The position numbers were made by a program, and so were the translations under genes. A DNA stretch of 64,000 nucleotides from Lachancea thermotolerans CBS 6340 (lineage: Eukaryota > Ascomycota > Saccharomycetes > Saccharomycetales > Saccharomycetaceae): positions 186,001-250,000 of the forward strand of contig NC_013081.1 in assembly GCF_000142805.1 (NCBI RefSeq). Reading direction: 5' to 3'. Position 1 is the first letter of the stretch; each line of letters opens with the position of its first letter. The notes under the pieces were generated by a model that ran no database searches, was not told the origin of the DNA, and saw nothing but the letters and a program-made list of their open reading frames with translations. Shown one piece after another: positions 1 through 8,741 of this stretch.

Positions 1-2
1 TC

Positions 3-506
3 CTCGATGAGAAAACCCCAGATGACGGACGTAAGGCTGCCGAGGTATTTCATTTCGTTAGTTTTGTAGAGCACGAAGGTGTTCTTTATGAACTGGACGG
101 GCTTCGTCCAACACCTATAGTTCACCGCGAGTATAGTAATGACTCACGCGACAGGCTCACATTTGCCCAGAACATCATTTCCGTTCTCCAAAAAAGGATG
201 CAATTATGCGTGAATTCCGGTGGGAAGTTTTCCGTCATAGCTATCCATAGGGATGCAATTGAACGCCTGGAAGACCTGCGTCAGCAAGGAGCTATTACTG
301 ACCAAGACTATCAACTTGAATGCAGCAGAGAACTACAAAAACGCGAGACCTGGGCAAAGGAGCTCTCAATGAGGCGACAAAATTTGTATGGTTTGATCTT
401 CGAGCTTCTCAAACAGGTCAGCAGTTCGATGACCGACGAGGAATTCGCTGATCACATCAAAATAGCTCAAAAAACTACCTTGGAAAGACTCAAACGGCGC
501 AATTGA
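3..506 (+). CDS. UCH37/UCHL5-type ubiquitin C-terminal hydrolase, 3' part only
   Basis: An open frame enters from the left window edge (codons in phase from base 3) and gives 167 visible residues. The UCH peptidase C-terminus is recognisable. The catalytic His lies in an FHF motif (visible residue 17) and the catalytic Asp in ELDGL (visible residue 32). Their 15-residue spacing is typical of the family. A helical tail follows with RRQNLYGLIFELLKQ, resembling the C-terminal extension of UCHL5/UCH37 (RRKHNYLPFIMELLK), which binds the proteasome in other eukaryotes. The short YUH1/UCHL3 type lacks this tail. The catalytic Cys would lie upstream, outside the window. The likely role is trimming ubiquitin chains at the 26S proteasome. 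An internal ATG at 198 lies inside the domain and is not the true start. S. cerevisiae, as far as I know, has no UCH37-type enzyme. Confidence 0.85.
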   Translation, partial: LDEKTPDDGRKAAEVFHFVSFVEHEGVLYELDGLRPTPIVHREYSNDSRDRLTFAQNIISVLQKRMQLCVNSGGKFSVIAIHRDAIERLEDLRQQGAITDQDYQLECSRELQKRETWAKELSMRRQNLYGLIFELLKQVSSSMTDEEFADHIKIAQKTTLERLKRRN

Positions 507-1097
507 ACTCTTCGGCTACGAGCAAGTCCTTTTGAGATAATGTCTTAATAGAACTATTAAGAACTGCACTCGACGGCGCAACGCTTCTGCCAAAGAGTTT
601 CGTCGGGCCCTATATAGGAACCGTGATTTATCTGGAGGCTTATTCGAGGGCCGGAGTCATCCATAAAGCTCGAAGCTTTGGAAAAGTTGTACCTTCCTGT
701 TCGCTGCCTTCCCGGGAGGAAACAGCTTGAGAACAAAATGACACGTGCCCAAGTTGCAAAAGCGCGATCCTATCACATCTGCTTCGCCATTGAAACTTGG
801 CACGTCCGGAAGCTAGACGTCGCACGCCTGTTGCAACACATATCCGACTTGTTAAAAGTTTCTGTTGGTTTAGTTAGCTTTTTTCCCTTTCAACAGTTAA
901 TATGTGTATTAAATAAAAGTTTTAATTAGACAGTGGAATTGTGTTGGCTACATATGTGTCTCTGTCTCTCTCGAAGTTGAAAAGCTACGCTAAAGCATCG
1001 TATCTTGCAAGGCGTTTCCTTTTCCTCTGTTTCGAAACAGGCTTCATCGCATTGACGTCCCTAGATGATCAGTCGTGGAAGATAATATGAAAAACTA
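507..1097. other. Intergenic region between the UCH37-like gene and THP3
   Basis: This 591-base stretch holds the 3' flank of the UCH37-like gene and the promoter of THP3. An open frame of 83 codons at 678-929 has no recognisable protein features and looks like chance. I see no tRNA, no convincing C/D or H/ACA snoRNA boxes and no repeat. An A+T-rich stretch at about 840-940 could be a promoter element or a terminator. Confidence 0.5.
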
Positions 1098-2762
1098 ATG
1101 GACGGAGCTCACCACATCCCATCGAAGAGGGAAGTTCAAATCAGCCCCAGCATGAAGGACCAGCACGGTTTGTCCCAAGTGTTCGACATAGATGATGTCA
1201 GAGAGAGGAGGATGAAAAAGGGAGGGAAAAAGTACAATCAAGTTCAACCTGTGGCATTAGGCCAAAGCAGGAAGATTCCTTCGAGCGAGAACAGAAAAGC
1301 TATGAGTGAAAAGGAAAAGACGGAGCTTCTGCAAAGGATAATTGGGGGCGGCTCCCAACAATTTCCTTCCGGAATGCGTGAGTTCATACTAGGATGTTTT
1401 CAATTAGCAGAGCAGCACAAATTCGACCAGAGTGCGCATATGCTGTTGGTCCAGCAGCTCAAAGACCTCATTAGCAAAGCGTATACTGAAAAAAAAGAGT
1501 ACATCAATGACTGGTGGTCGCAGACAATTCCTTGTTTGACAAAAAGTAGAACCGAGCTCGTTTTAGCGTGCGACAAACCCTCACGGAAGCCTAGTGCTCC
1601 CGTTTCTAGTCCTCGTCAAAGCTCACTACCTCCTCCGCCTCCTCCTCCGCCTCCAAGCCAGGAAGCCGTCCGTGGAACCTTAAGAGTCCCACCGCCACCG
1701 CCTACTGTAGATATGGCGCGCAGGCAAAACTCAAACACAGTCGCCCCAGATCGGCTGGCTTCACGGTCAAGGGGTTCTACGGAGCTTGAAAGGAGAAGAA
1801 AAAGGATGGAAAGGTTTTCAAACGACAGCACAGGATCTAAAAAGTCGAAAGTTACATCTGATGAGAACTTTGCGAACTTGAATGCAATATCAACTAACTT
1901 CTACAAGTTTGATAAAAATAAGCCTGTAGTTGGCCGCTGCCAAACCCTTGAAAAGAAGTACTTGAGGTTGACATCTGAACCTAACCCAGATCTCGTGCGT
2001 CCCCTGAACGTTCTTAAAAAGGCCTACGATTCGATTTTGGAAAAACACACAAAAGGTGAAGCTTCCTACGCATACTTGTGTGACCAGTTTAAGTCGATGA
2101 GGCAGGATCTTCGGGTACAAATTATAGAAAACCAATTTGCGCTCAAAGTCTACCAGACCCATGCTCGTCTCGCTTTACAAAATAATGATATCGGGGAGTT
2201 TAACCAATGTCAGAGCCGGCTCGGGCAATTGTTTGAATTACCTAACCTGCCAAACTCGAACCTGGAGGAATTCGTCAGTTATAGAATTCTTTACTATTTG
2301 ATGATGAATAACCAAAATTCGATAAACGAACTCAAGCTTAAGTACATGACTGCGGAAAACCTTGCTGTCTATAGGCATCCAATAGTGCGGCACGCTTTGA
2401 AAATGGCAAATTCGCTCTTGATGGACGACTACCACAGCTTTTTCAAGCTCTACGCTGAAACTTCAGGTCCGACTAGGTGCCTGGTTGACACCTTTATAAG
2501 CAGAGAGCGACTGCGAGCACTTAACACAATTTCGAAGAGCTACAACCAAATACCGTTACCGTTTTTATTCAAAGAGCTGCAGCTGCAGAGTTTCGATGAA
2601 GGAGTCGAATTTATAGAGCAGCTAGGCCTCTCTCAGTATGTCAGTTACAAAAACAAGGGCCAGGAAGGAGAGCTCGCGACTCTCAATACAAAGACTAGTA
2701 GGTTCTCGATCATTCAGCAATTTGAGAAATCCAAAAGAGTCGACATCAAGGGTCAAATCTAG
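1098..2762 (+). CDS. THP3: Thp3-like SAC3/GANP (LENG8-type) mRNA biogenesis factor
   Basis: The 554-residue product resembles S. cerevisiae Thp3 (YPR045C, about 470 aa). Thp3 works with the PCI protein Csn12 in transcription elongation, mRNP formation and splicing in the nucleus. The N-terminal half is polar, with a conserved helical block at about residues 70-165. A proline run at about 173-182 and a second at about 200-206 are followed by a basic, Arg/Lys-rich linker (about 220-255). The C-terminal half, from about residue 260 (NAISTNFYKFDKNKPVVG) to about 520, is the SAC3/GANP alpha-helical domain, with typical stretches such as LEKKYLRLTSEPNPDLVRPL and YQTHARLALQNNDIGEFNQC. The ATG at 1098 opens the frame. 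The extra length compared with S. cerevisiae is mainly in the disordered proline-rich linker. Confidence 0.9.
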   Translation: MDGAHHIPSKREVQISPSMKDQHGLSQVFDIDDVRERRMKKGGKKYNQVQPVALGQSRKIPSSENRKAMSEKEKTELLQRIIGGGSQQFPSGMREFILGCFQLAEQHKFDQSAHMLLVQQLKDLISKAYTEKKEYINDWWSQTIPCLTKSRTELVLACDKPSRKPSAPVSSPRQSSLPPPPPPPPPSQEAVRGTLRVPPPPPTVDMARRQNSNTVAPDRLASRSRGSTELERRRKRMERFSNDSTGSKKSKVTSDENFANLNAISTNFYKFDKNKPVVGRCQTLEKKYLRLTSEPNPDLVRPLNVLKKAYDSILEKHTKGEASYAYLCDQFKSMRQDLRVQIIENQFALKVYQTHARLALQNNDIGEFNQCQSRLGQLFELPNLPNSNLEEFVSYRILYYLMMNNQNSINELKLKYMTAENLAVYRHPIVRHALKMANSLLMDDYHSFFKLYAETSGPTRCLVDTFISRERLRALNTISKSYNQIPLPFLFKELQLQSFDEGVEFIEQLGLSQYVSYKNKGQEGELATLNTKTSRFSIIQQFEKSKRVDIKGQI

Positions 2763-2804
2763 ATCAACCTGATATTTGTATTTACCGCATAATTAATTTA
2801 AATA

Positions 2805-3506
2805 TCAATCCCACGAAGGCGCTAGACCTAAAAGCGAAAAGCTTAGCTTCATATTCTCGTCAGCATTATTCATGTACCACTCAACCCTCTCCCGGACAAG
2901 TGGCTCTTCCAGCAGATCTTGGGACGAGGACGTGCCCAAAAGGTTAGCGCCGTTTCTCCGGCCATCCATCTCGAAAATGTAATCCCCCGACTTGACATAC
3001 GTGATAAAATGAAGGTTTACTTCGTCTTCTGCTTGTGGCACAGCGGTTTGGCCATATGACGAGTTCTTGTTGTACAGTTCGCTTATGGATACGATAAATT
3101 CGTCTGTTTTCTCGTCGGCAAACCTATTGTCGGGCCTAGGATTTGACGATAGAAAGTGGGAGATTTTGGAGTTCTCTTGCAGAGTATCTGGGTTATTCGC
3201 CAGAGAGTGCAGTAGAGCATACAATCCGCAAGCATTTTTAACCGTTTGTTTGAACCAAATTGGTGAGGCCTGTGAGGCACCTTCATTGCGAGTCGATGTA
3301 TCCTTGGAAGACTCGTAAACATCGTTGATAGGAAACAACAAGACAATTGCTTTCATGGGGCGTGGTAAAAAGGCCATCAGGTCCGGCTCAGTCAGCGAGT
3401 AAATGTCATGAACTGCGTATTCTGGCGATAATCCCAACTCATGAGCGAATCTTGTGAAGACTTCTGGATTAGATTCCAGAGGCACTACTGAACGAGGCAA
3501 AGACAT
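2805..3506 (-). CDS. YUH1: Ubiquitin C-terminal hydrolase Yuh1 (UCHL3 type)
   Basis: The 233-residue protein is a complete short UCH-family peptidase, close in size to S. cerevisiae Yuh1 (YJR099W, 236 aa). All catalytic parts are visible: the oxyanion Gln and nucleophile Cys in FKQTVKNACGLYALLHSL (Gln87, Cys93), the His in NLHFITY (His166) and the Asp in FEMDGR (Asp181). It cleaves small C-terminal adducts from ubiquitin and, in S. cerevisiae, also processes Rub1/NEDD8 precursor. It ends with the fold and has no UCH37-type tail. It converges tail to tail with THP3, with 42 bases between the stop codons. The start ATG (3504-3506) is about 180 bases from divergent SNM1, so the two share a promoter region. 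Confidence 0.95.
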   Translation of the reverse strand: MSLPRSVVPLESNPEVFTRFAHELGLSPEYAVHDIYSLTEPDLMAFLPRPMKAIVLLFPINDVYESSKDTSTRNEGASQASPIWFKQTVKNACGLYALLHSLANNPDTLQENSKISHFLSSNPRPDNRFADEKTDEFIVSISELYNKNSSYGQTAVPQAEDEVNLHFITYVKSGDYIFEMDGRRNGANLLGTSSSQDLLEEPLVRERVEWYMNNADENMKLSFSLLGLAPSWD

Positions 3507-3612
3507 ATAAGGATCTAGTATGTAAAGCAGTAACTTCTGGGGCTTCCCAGTTTATCCTTAACTTCTTTACCGTCTTAATTGACGATGGCTCAAAGTTTTA
3601 AAAAAAAGCCAC

Positions 3613-3622
3613 GCGATGAGCT
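3613..3622 (+). promoter_or_regulatory. PAC-type motif upstream of SNM1
   Basis: GCGATGAGCT matches the PAC consensus (GCGATGAG followed by A/C and T), bound by Dot6/Tod6 in S. cerevisiae and enriched upstream of rRNA-processing genes. It lies 63 bases before the SNM1 start codon. This fits the role of Snm1 in RNase MRP, but the assignment is by motif and context only. Confidence 0.55.
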
Positions 3623-3684
3623 CGTTGAGTAAGCGCGTAATACATCCAAGATTCTATTGACCACACGCTCGCCGCTTCTGCAAA

Positions 3685-4230
3685 ATGTCTCTCAACCGGC
3701 AACAAAGGGAGAAGTTTATGGCTTCGCATATATGCCACAAGTATAACCTCTTACATGTTCTTCCGGGCATTGGGCAATCCCAGCTTTCAGGGCTTTACCT
3801 CAAGAGCTTTTACAATGGAGTTAAGAGAAATCAGCTGCAGCTTCCGGAGCCCTTAGTCAATGGGAGCAAGTTCTGTGACAGCTGTGGTGTTGTCTACATA
3901 GCCGGTGTCAACCTTGATATGAAAGTTCAGGAAGCTGAGAATGATGGTGTTGGAGCCAAGTCGCTGGTATATACATGCCGTAACTGCGGCAAGCACAAAC
4001 ATTTCCAGATTTCAGTAAAAATTCGAGAACCAACGCCAAAGCCGGCTGAGGCATTCGTGGCTAAATGGCCAGCAAAAAAGGACGAGTCTAAAGTGAAAAA
4101 GCTTACGGGCAAAGAGAGAGCTAAGAAGCGTAAGCTAGACTCGCTGTCTAGCATGCTCTCGAGAAAAAGAGAAGAAGAGGAGAGTAAGAAAAAACTATCG
4201 CTTAGCCTTGACGACTTTCTACAGAAATGA
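3685..4230 (+). CDS. SNM1: RNase MRP protein subunit Snm1
   Basis: The 181-residue basic protein matches S. cerevisiae Snm1 (YDR478W, 198 aa), the MRP-specific protein of the ribonucleoprotein that cleaves pre-rRNA at site A3 and degrades some mRNAs. Family signatures visible are the N-terminal KYNLLHVLPGIGQSQLSGLY segment (about residues 19-38) and a zinc-binding set of two CxxC pairs, Cys64/Cys67 and Cys98/Cys101. A basic KERAKKRKLDSLSSMLSRKR tract and a C-terminal LSLSLDDFLQK motif resemble the yeast C-terminus. PEX29 lies next to it in convergent orientation, exactly as in S. cerevisiae (YDR478W-YDR479C). A PAC motif upstream suggests co-regulation with ribosome biogenesis genes. Confidence 0.92.
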   Translation: MSLNRQQREKFMASHICHKYNLLHVLPGIGQSQLSGLYLKSFYNGVKRNQLQLPEPLVNGSKFCDSCGVVYIAGVNLDMKVQEAENDGVGAKSLVYTCRNCGKHKHFQISVKIREPTPKPAEAFVAKWPAKKDESKVKKLTGKERAKKRKLDSLSSMLSRKREEEESKKKLSLSLDDFLQK

Positions 4231-4314
4231 AACAAATCTTAATGCTAAATCATTGTGAGCTTGTGAGTTCGTTAAGAAAACGGGTGCCAAGTACAGGTAT
4301 TGACCATACTTTGT

Positions 4315-5943
4315 TTATGTTAGGTTCAACAAATCAGTAAGGCTTTTGGCAGCTTTCGAGGAGGATGCCTTACCTGATTCAGAGGCTGTTGTTTTGCTTC
4401 CAACGCTTGAAGCAGAGCCCACGGAATTCGATTTTGGGATACTGCTGGCTGCGACGGGCTGGTCTTTTTGCAGCTTTGGGACGCCTGTTGAACCGCTGAC
4501 GGTTTCTGGCGCGAAACTACTTGCGTATCCGTTAAATTGGCCCTGTTGATAAACGTCGTCGGTAGTGTCGCTGGAAGTGTTTTCTGAAACACTGATCTGT
4601 TCTGCTATTCTCGTGCACTGTCGAATCCATCTCCTTCGTCTATAGTCTCCCCTGGAGCCATCCAGACATGCATCGTAAACCCATTTTGCTTCAACGTCAA
4701 TGTCCACGTAGTCTACAAACTCAGACGCAACCCACGATACCGGGTCAAGATCTTGAACCCACTTTGAACCTTTTGTCCACTCCCATTCTAATGGTGCCTT
4801 AACCTCCTCCAGCGTGTGTGAAGCGTCCTCAAGGCCTTTTTCAGATATCCTATAGTCCGAGAAAAGTGCATAATGATCTGTGGAGTAGCCAACCAAGCCC
4901 CACGTCTTAATACTCGTATCTAGTTTTTGAACTTCAAAAATGGAAGCTTGCCGCAGTTCTCTTGGTTCACGATATTGAAAGTACTCGTTAACCCTTTTTT
5001 CAACTTTGCTGGATATCATTAAGGCTCGCAGTCTAGTCTCCTCAGAGTATATTTTGCTCAAAAAGTGGTCTCTATATCTCGGATGCAGCGCCAGGGCCAA
5101 CGCCCATCCTGATATTATGAGGAGGGACTTTAAGGGAATGAACCGCGAGAGAGTGTCCATGAAAAGTGCGTTGAACCATGCAAGGACTAGTAGCGCCAGG
5201 AAAGCTGCGCTGGACGTGCTTTCATCGGTAAAGAATGCGAACCGTGCTAGAATGCCATTAACAAAGTCAAAAGCACTGACGTACAAGAGCATGTGGTTCT
5301 GAAGATCGGTAAGATTTAGTATGAATTCCTTGCTAAACTCTGGGACTGGCTTAGGAACTTCCGCCTTCACTAGAGGCGGGCCTGTGGCAGGTACTGGGTT
5401 CGATGCAAACACCAAACTGGAGTCAGGTTTGTGGATCTTAAGGTACTGGGGGACCATAACTCCAAAAAGGAGGTAAAAAATAGGAATACTGGTCAGGGTC
5501 GGCAGCGGCTTCATCACTGTGTAAGTGAAGAGTGAAAGCACCGAGAGTGTATACGCTGTGTTGGTCCAGTTGAAAATTTTGATAACCTCGTCTATCACTT
5601 GAAATGGCGGTCCGAGTCGAGAATTAAGCTGCACGAAATTTCGACTCATGATTGGTACAGATAGCCCAGGTCTGTTTCTGCTCGCCTCAACCCTGTGTTC
5701 TATGGTTTTCTTCGCCAGCTCCGAAGATGGCGGGAGTGCCATATATATTAGCTTTTCGACCAACTTGTCAGCTAAGTAGTTCTGGGATACACTTCCCACG
5801 CCGCCTTGCCCTTGAAGAGAACCAACACTGCCCTTCCTTTCATTACTCAAAGACGGCTTTGCGCCGTCTGCCGGGTCGTTGTGAGAGCTTCGCCTTCTTT
5901 TAGTGGCCGCGTCGTCCCAAAAAAAGCCAGCCACCGAATCCAT
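4315..5943 (-). CDS. PEX29: Peroxisomal/ER membrane protein Pex29
   Basis: The 542-residue protein matches S. cerevisiae Pex29 (YDR479C, about 554 aa) and lies beside SNM1 as in that species. Pex28-Pex32 family proteins control peroxisome size and number at ER-peroxisome contacts. After a polar N-terminus (residues 1-50), a conserved block begins NYLADKLVEKLIYMALPPSS (about 55-74). Hydrophobic segments follow at about 130-165 (AYTLSVLSLFTYTVMKPLP) and 240-285 (FLALLVLAWFNALF; LLIISGWALALAL). A soluble dysferlin-like region (about 330-450) includes YSTDHYALFSDYRISEKGLE and KWVYDACLDGSRGDYRRRRW. The Ser-rich C-terminal tail is probably disordered. The ATG is 186 bases from the preferred BUB3 start, giving a divergent promoter. 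Confidence 0.92.
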   Translation of the reverse strand: MDSVAGFFWDDAATKRRRSSHNDPADGAKPSLSNERKGSVGSLQGQGGVGSVSQNYLADKLVEKLIYMALPPSSELAKKTIEHRVEASRNRPGLSVPIMSRNFVQLNSRLGPPFQVIDEVIKIFNWTNTAYTLSVLSLFTYTVMKPLPTLTSIPIFYLLFGVMVPQYLKIHKPDSSLVFASNPVPATGPPLVKAEVPKPVPEFSKEFILNLTDLQNHMLLYVSAFDFVNGILARFAFFTDESTSSAAFLALLVLAWFNALFMDTLSRFIPLKSLLIISGWALALALHPRYRDHFLSKIYSEETRLRALMISSKVEKRVNEYFQYREPRELRQASIFEVQKLDTSIKTWGLVGYSTDHYALFSDYRISEKGLEDASHTLEEVKAPLEWEWTKGSKWVQDLDPVSWVASEFVDYVDIDVEAKWVYDACLDGSRGDYRRRRWIRQCTRIAEQISVSENTSSDTTDDVYQQGQFNGYASSFAPETVSGSTGVPKLQKDQPVAASSIPKSNSVGSASSVGSKTTASESGKASSSKAAKSLTDLLNLT

Positions 5944-6129
5944 TGGTCCAGTAAGTCCGTTCTTGTTCCCTGTGCCCTGATGTCTTCTTCACAAAGGTGT
6001 TTATAAAAGTACCTTAAACTTTTACATAAAGTCAATATCATGTTGAATCATATATGCACCAAAACATTAAAATTTAAAACTTCTTTAGCACGAAAAGTTC
6101 GACATCAGCGGCCGAATTGCAAGCTTGGC

Positions 6130-7065
6130 ATGCAATTTGAATGCTTGAAAAACGTTCCTGAGGATCTAGTGTCAAGCTTGTTGGTAAGCGATAGGACACC
6201 ACACATAAATGTCACCGCGTGGGACGGAACAGTGTCGCTATACGATTATAATGCCAACGAACTCGTGGTTCGGATGAAACATACGGACCCGCTACTTTGT
6301 AGCGCATGGCTTGAACATGGTAGCAAGAAATATGCAGGCAGCGTTGCAGGAGAGGTCCTCGAAGTTGATATGGAGTCGGGGAAATTTCATTTGGTATCCG
6401 ACGCAGCTGAGTTGGGAATCTCTGCTATGCGCTGTTCAGAAAATGATGTATTAGCTGGGTCTTGGGACGGTAGTCTACAAGCGCTTGACACGCGGTCTGG
6501 GAAAGCGTGGTTTACTGTAAGGCATGAAAATAGAAAGGTCCTAGCGCTTGATTGCGCGGGAAACACCGTTGTGGTCGCTACGACCGGCGGAAAGGTTACT
6601 ATTTATGATCTGCGAAATATGCATAATCCAAAGTTGCAGGAATCAGGGCTCAAATTTCAAACACGCGATATTAAACTAATGCCGTCGGGTGGCGGCTATG
6701 TTCAGAGCTCCCTTGACGGCAGGGTCGCGGTAGAATATTTTGGGCAAGACTCTTCTCGATTTGCTTTCAGATGCCACCGCATGAACTTGTCTGACACGCA
6801 GTTTGTATTCCCCGTCAATGCGCTTTGCTTCAACCGTAGCGACGAATTGCTTTACACGGGAGGTTCGGATGGGAGAGTGTTTTCATGGAACCTGACGACA
6901 CGCAAGAAGTCTGAAGAACTGCCAAAATTTGAAGACAGTGTGCTGAAACTCGGCTGTAACGACGACGTATTCTGCGTTGCAACAGGCGACGACTCTTTCA
7001 AGACACTGGCCACGATTCAAGACGCCGATGTCCAGCCAGGAAAAATTTATTATACAAAATTATGA
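6130..7065 (+). CDS. BUB3: Spindle-checkpoint WD40 protein Bub3
   Basis: A seven-bladed WD40 protein matching S. cerevisiae Bub3 (YOR026W, 341 aa), which binds Bub1, BubR1/Mad3 and phosphorylated Spc105 at kinetochores and delays anaphase. Recognisable pieces are NVTAWDGTVSLYDY (blade 1), MRCSENDVLAGSWDGSLQAL, VQSSLDGRVAVEYF (the conserved SS-DGR-AVEYF site), RFAFRCHRMNLSDTQFVFPV, and LYTGGSDGRVFSWNL. I chose the ATG at 6130 (311 aa) because homologous sequence begins within a few residues of it. The ATG at 6040 adds 30 basic residues with no counterpart in the S. cerevisiae protein and would make it 341 aa; that upstream stretch could be 5' leader. Followed by RKM4 tail to tail, 17 bases apart. 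BUB3-STI1 adjacency in S. cerevisiae (YOR026W-YOR027W) supports the call. Confidence 0.92.
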   Translation: MQFECLKNVPEDLVSSLLVSDRTPHINVTAWDGTVSLYDYNANELVVRMKHTDPLLCSAWLEHGSKKYAGSVAGEVLEVDMESGKFHLVSDAAELGISAMRCSENDVLAGSWDGSLQALDTRSGKAWFTVRHENRKVLALDCAGNTVVVATTGGKVTIYDLRNMHNPKLQESGLKFQTRDIKLMPSGGGYVQSSLDGRVAVEYFGQDSSRFAFRCHRMNLSDTQFVFPVNALCFNRSDELLYTGGSDGRVFSWNLTTRKKSEELPKFEDSVLKLGCNDDVFCVATGDDSFKTLATIQDADVQPGKIYYTKL

Positions 7066-7082
7066 ACACGCCTGAAGAAGAT

Positions 7083-8579
7083 CTACTTCTTCAACCTTTT
7101 TTGCTGTTTCTGGCTGCCTTTTTCCGCTGTTTGTTTGCGTTTCAAAACCATGTCCAATAACTGTTGATCCTCTATTACTTTCGATCTTTGCTCAAGCGAA
7201 CTAAAACAGTTTTGGAAAGATTGAACCTCACTTTGGAGAACACATTCAGCCATTCTCCGTCTCAGGGAGTCGCCAGTCAAAGCAACATGATCGGGTGAAG
7301 GCTCTCTGAAGCTGTGACTAGGATAATCTTGCAATCTTGCGTCACTGGCAGTTTTCCATACTTGCAAGCATTTCTTTGTGATTTTCACCGAGTTCACTGT
7401 TTTAATGGCCCTCTTAATGATCCTTTGAAGATACCCAGACAATGTTTTCTCATCATACTGCTGGACATCAGGCAACTGCAGCGCTATCGTCAAGATTTGA
7501 ACCAAAGTGGCGCACTCTGGCACGACTTGCCCATCCAAAAAGCAGTCGTAAGACTCCATGACCAAAGGTTCGCCCTCAAGTATGTCTTCCACAATATCGT
7601 TGTCATGGCTTAAAATTTCGACAAGTTTATCGATAAGCCTTCGGGGTGCTTCCAGACACACTTCAATCGCTTTGAGAAGAGTTTCTAGAGGCATTTCACC
7701 ACAGTCGAACTTGGACCCAGACCATTCGACGTATCCATATCGGCGGAGGAGTTCAGAATTTGGATACTCGCCGTAATTGTTGTATATCTGCTCGCCGCTG
7801 GGTATGTCGGCTACCGCGACCATTATTAGTGCTTCAGGAGAGTACGTCAAGTTAGCATTGCATTTGTGCGTGTCTGAGTTCAGCATATCAGCCATCGGCA
7901 CCATAGATTTAAAGTACCCGTCATTCCACACTGTGTTCTTTTCTTCTTCTTCTTCTTCATCACTTTCCTCGACCTCCTCGTCGCTATCCTCGTAGTCAGG
8001 ACGCTCCATGTCAAAAGAGTACGCCATGATAATAGACGCCACATGCATGAACTCTTCCCATGTAATATTGGTGAGCTCTGTGATTTTCAAGTCCTCGGCG
8101 CACTTCATGACGCGCGCATACATTTCCTCAGCACCTTCACGGTCAACTCTCTCGTACACCCCAGAGGGCTTCAGGTACTCAAGCTCCGCGCCTGTCCAAT
8201 ACATCAGACTGTTGAGCCTCGCGGGCTCGGGAAGCACCTCGAAATAAGGCCACCATTTGCTGTTTTGGTTCATCACCTTGAATTCATAGAGGATGGCAAT
8301 AACTAGACCTTCCCAGTGACCGACCTCAGTGGTCAGTTTCTTGTAGACCTGTTTGTCGCGCATGCTGAGACTGAGGGTAGCCACATTTAATGCACTCCCG
8401 CGTGGCACCTCGAAGAGTTTTTCGCCTTTGATTATTTCTTGGGTGGCTACCATGTATCTACCTTGGTCACCATCGCGAGTGCCTAGCAGCTTGACTTTAT
8501 CGGAGATCCACAGCTTAGCATCCTTGGACGCCCATCGAAGAAAATTATTAGTTTTGGTTTCAAACTCAGAAGTGTCCAT
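7083..8579 (-). CDS. RKM4: SET-domain ribosomal lysine methyltransferase Rkm4
   Basis: The 498-residue protein matches S. cerevisiae Rkm4 (YDR257C, 494 aa), which monomethylates the 60S proteins eL42A and eL42B. It has the split SET domain of the Rubisco-LSMT/RKM class: an N-terminal SET part with GRYMVATQEIIKGEKLFEVP (about residues 40-60), a long insert with an acidic run EESDEEEEEEK (about 205-215), then SMVPMADMLNSDTHKCNANLTY (about 225-246) and the SAM-site motif NNYGEYPNSELLRRYGYVEW (about 266-285). A helical Rubisco-LSMT substrate-binding domain follows to about 440. The C-terminus is basic (KRKQTAEKGSQKQQKRLKK), which could be a nuclear or nucleolar signal. A PAC-core motif lies upstream. 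In the S. cerevisiae genome RKM4 neighbours HSP78 (YDR258C), which fits this block. Confidence 0.93.
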   Translation of the reverse strand: MDTSEFETKTNNFLRWASKDAKLWISDKVKLLGTRDGDQGRYMVATQEIIKGEKLFEVPRGSALNVATLSLSMRDKQVYKKLTTEVGHWEGLVIAILYEFKVMNQNSKWWPYFEVLPEPARLNSLMYWTGAELEYLKPSGVYERVDREGAEEMYARVMKCAEDLKITELTNITWEEFMHVASIIMAYSFDMERPDYEDSDEEVEESDEEEEEEKNTVWNDGYFKSMVPMADMLNSDTHKCNANLTYSPEALIMVAVADIPSGEQIYNNYGEYPNSELLRRYGYVEWSGSKFDCGEMPLETLLKAIEVCLEAPRRLIDKLVEILSHDNDIVEDILEGEPLVMESYDCFLDGQVVPECATLVQILTIALQLPDVQQYDEKTLSGYLQRIIKRAIKTVNSVKITKKCLQVWKTASDARLQDYPSHSFREPSPDHVALTGDSLRRRMAECVLQSEVQSFQNCFSSLEQRSKVIEDQQLLDMVLKRKQTAEKGSQKQQKRLKK

Positions 8580-8651
8580 CTTAAAAGCAAGTTATGGTGA
8601 TGCTACGCTGAAATGCCTCCTCTTTACCCTCTACGCGCAACGCCTTAGCAA

Positions 8652-8659
8652 GCGATGAG
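8652..8659 (-). promoter_or_regulatory. PAC-core motif upstream of RKM4
   Basis: GCGATGAG (read on the plus strand, orientation-independent) lies about 73 bases upstream of the RKM4 ATG. The following bases are TT, so only the eight-base core matches the PAC consensus. RKM4 modifies ribosomal proteins, so placement in the ribosome-biogenesis regulon is plausible. It is inferred from motif and context only. Confidence 0.4.
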
Positions 8660-8741
8660 TTCGGCTGTCGCTCGAAGTTCTCAAAACTCGACGATTTTTA
8701 TTATTTCTCGTATAAAATGCGGCCTCTAAAAAAGCTTGCAG

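Noticed and set aside
678-929. An 83-codon open frame between the UCH37-like gene and THP3
   Set aside because: No domain, biased composition or conservation can be seen and the frame is short enough for chance.
6040-6129. The upstream ATG of BUB3
   Set aside because: The 30 added residues are not like the S. cerevisiae protein, which starts at the position of the second ATG. Kept only as an alternative.
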